In this document: piece after piece, positions 16,926 to 17,260 of the stretch
Layout of the letters: every line of letters starts with the position of its first letter
How positions within the stretch are numbered: the stretch's first letter is position 1
NCBI GenBank assembly: GCA_003024985.2
Contig: PXIH01S0000082.1
Source of the DNA: Euperipatoides rowelli
Taxonomy: Eukaryota > Onychophora > Udeonychophora > Euonychophora > Peripatopsidae
DNA: 17,260 nucleotides
Strand: one strand, 5' to 3'
Notes under the pieces: generated by a model
What the model saw: the letters and a program-made list of their open reading frames with translations, nothing else
Database searches by the model: none
What the model was told of the DNA's origin: nothing
Program-made: the position numbers and the translations under genes

Positions 16926-17260
16926 CAATAAGAAGTAAACTTTTAATGAATTGATTTATATTAAATTTTAATTTAATTTGAAAACAAGTGATGTAATTCC
17001 AGTGTCGGACTGGTAAGGTCGGCTATTTCTGTTAAGACCCTCTCCCCCCGGCCTCCCCACACTAAATTTTTTTAATGTTATCTAGAAACATCACACAATT
17101 CAAAGTAATATTTTTTTTTACTTTTCTCCAAACTTTTGTATTATGTTTTCCATTCACACTGCTAAACTGATTATTTATTGTTTTAATAAATAAAAATGTT
17201 TGGGCTACCATATTATGAATAATAGTAGCCCGGCTTGGATACTAAAATTAGACATTTATT
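16926..17260. other. Non-coding right end, possible start of another repeat
   Basis: No gene seen. A hairpin CCAGT-GTCGG-ACTGG lies at 16999-17013, and a 7-bp inverted repeat GGGCTAC/GTAGCCC at 17202-17208 and 17225-17231. CAGTGTCGGACTGG resembles the terminus of other transposon-derived repeats, but its partner would lie outside the window. Confidence 0.45.

Larger units (their letters stand above)
13705..16990 (+). mobile_element. hAT-superfamily DNA transposon (decayed)
   Basis: A plus-strand element is inferred from the transposase (14797-16925) and a likely 5' end TAGTGTTGGGATAATCGAA at 13705, followed by subterminal TTCGAA-type motifs (13719-13826). TIRs starting with (C/T)AGTGTTGGG and TTCGAATA-rich ends are common in BED-type hAT families. 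The 3' TIR and 8-bp target duplication were not found, so the right limit is arbitrary. The 13830-14796 leader is AT-rich with many A/T runs and no other gene seen. Confidence 0.65.

Noticed and set aside
17051-17064. CCTCCCCACACTA as the hAT 3' terminal inverted repeat
   Set aside because: It matches the reverse of TAGTGTTGGGA only with an indel, and the adjacent 8 bp do not match the 8 bp left of 13705.

Overview
This window looks like repeat-rich nuclear DNA from an AT-rich invertebrate animal. There are no operons or bacterial signals, and I found no host protein-coding gene. Almost all recognisable coding sequence is decayed transposable element: several non-LTR retrotransposons on the minus strand, one on the plus strand, and a hAT DNA transposon on the plus strand. 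The only RNA gene candidate is a metazoan-type but imperfect tRNA-Asp(GUC). The species cannot be named from this sequence.

Layout. 1-3993 (minus) is a mosaic of non-LTR pieces: an ORF1-like fragment (3526-3993), an EN-RT linker plus reverse transcriptase (A1, about 2371-3525), a second CR1/Jockey-like RT (A2, 1922-2370 continuing at 838-1113), and a third RT (A3, 1-837) running off the left edge. A2 is split by a plus-strand fragment of another retrotransposon (element D, 1114-1921) with an (AATC)n tail and a 5-bp target-site duplication. 3994-4911 is AT-rich non-coding DNA with small degenerate repeats.

Element B is a CR1/L2-like retrotransposon on the minus strand. It carries a degenerate 2A-like peptide, a PHD finger, a coiled region, an RRM/ORF1-like stretch, an APE endonuclease and an RT. 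It runs from about 12989 down to 9137 and resumes at 5287 down to about 4912. Element C, an L1/Tx1-like retrotransposon (5288-9136, minus), sits inside its last RT segment. C is bounded by a 13-bp target-site duplication, and excising it rejoins the B protein end.

12990-13492 is a long imperfect inverted repeat (two arms of about 227 bp, about 93 percent identical by eye) with a short palindromic core. From about 13705 to the right lies a hAT-type transposon with subterminal TTCGAA motifs and a broken transposase (14797-16925). It is itself interrupted by a 271-bp insert containing the tRNA-Asp-like sequence.

Three nested insertions (D in A2, C in B, the tRNA segment in hAT) give a relative chronology. 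All ORFs carry stops or frameshifts, so the locus reads as a transposon graveyard. The least explained structures are the large hairpin, the in-frame RT chimeras and the small palindromic repeats around element B.
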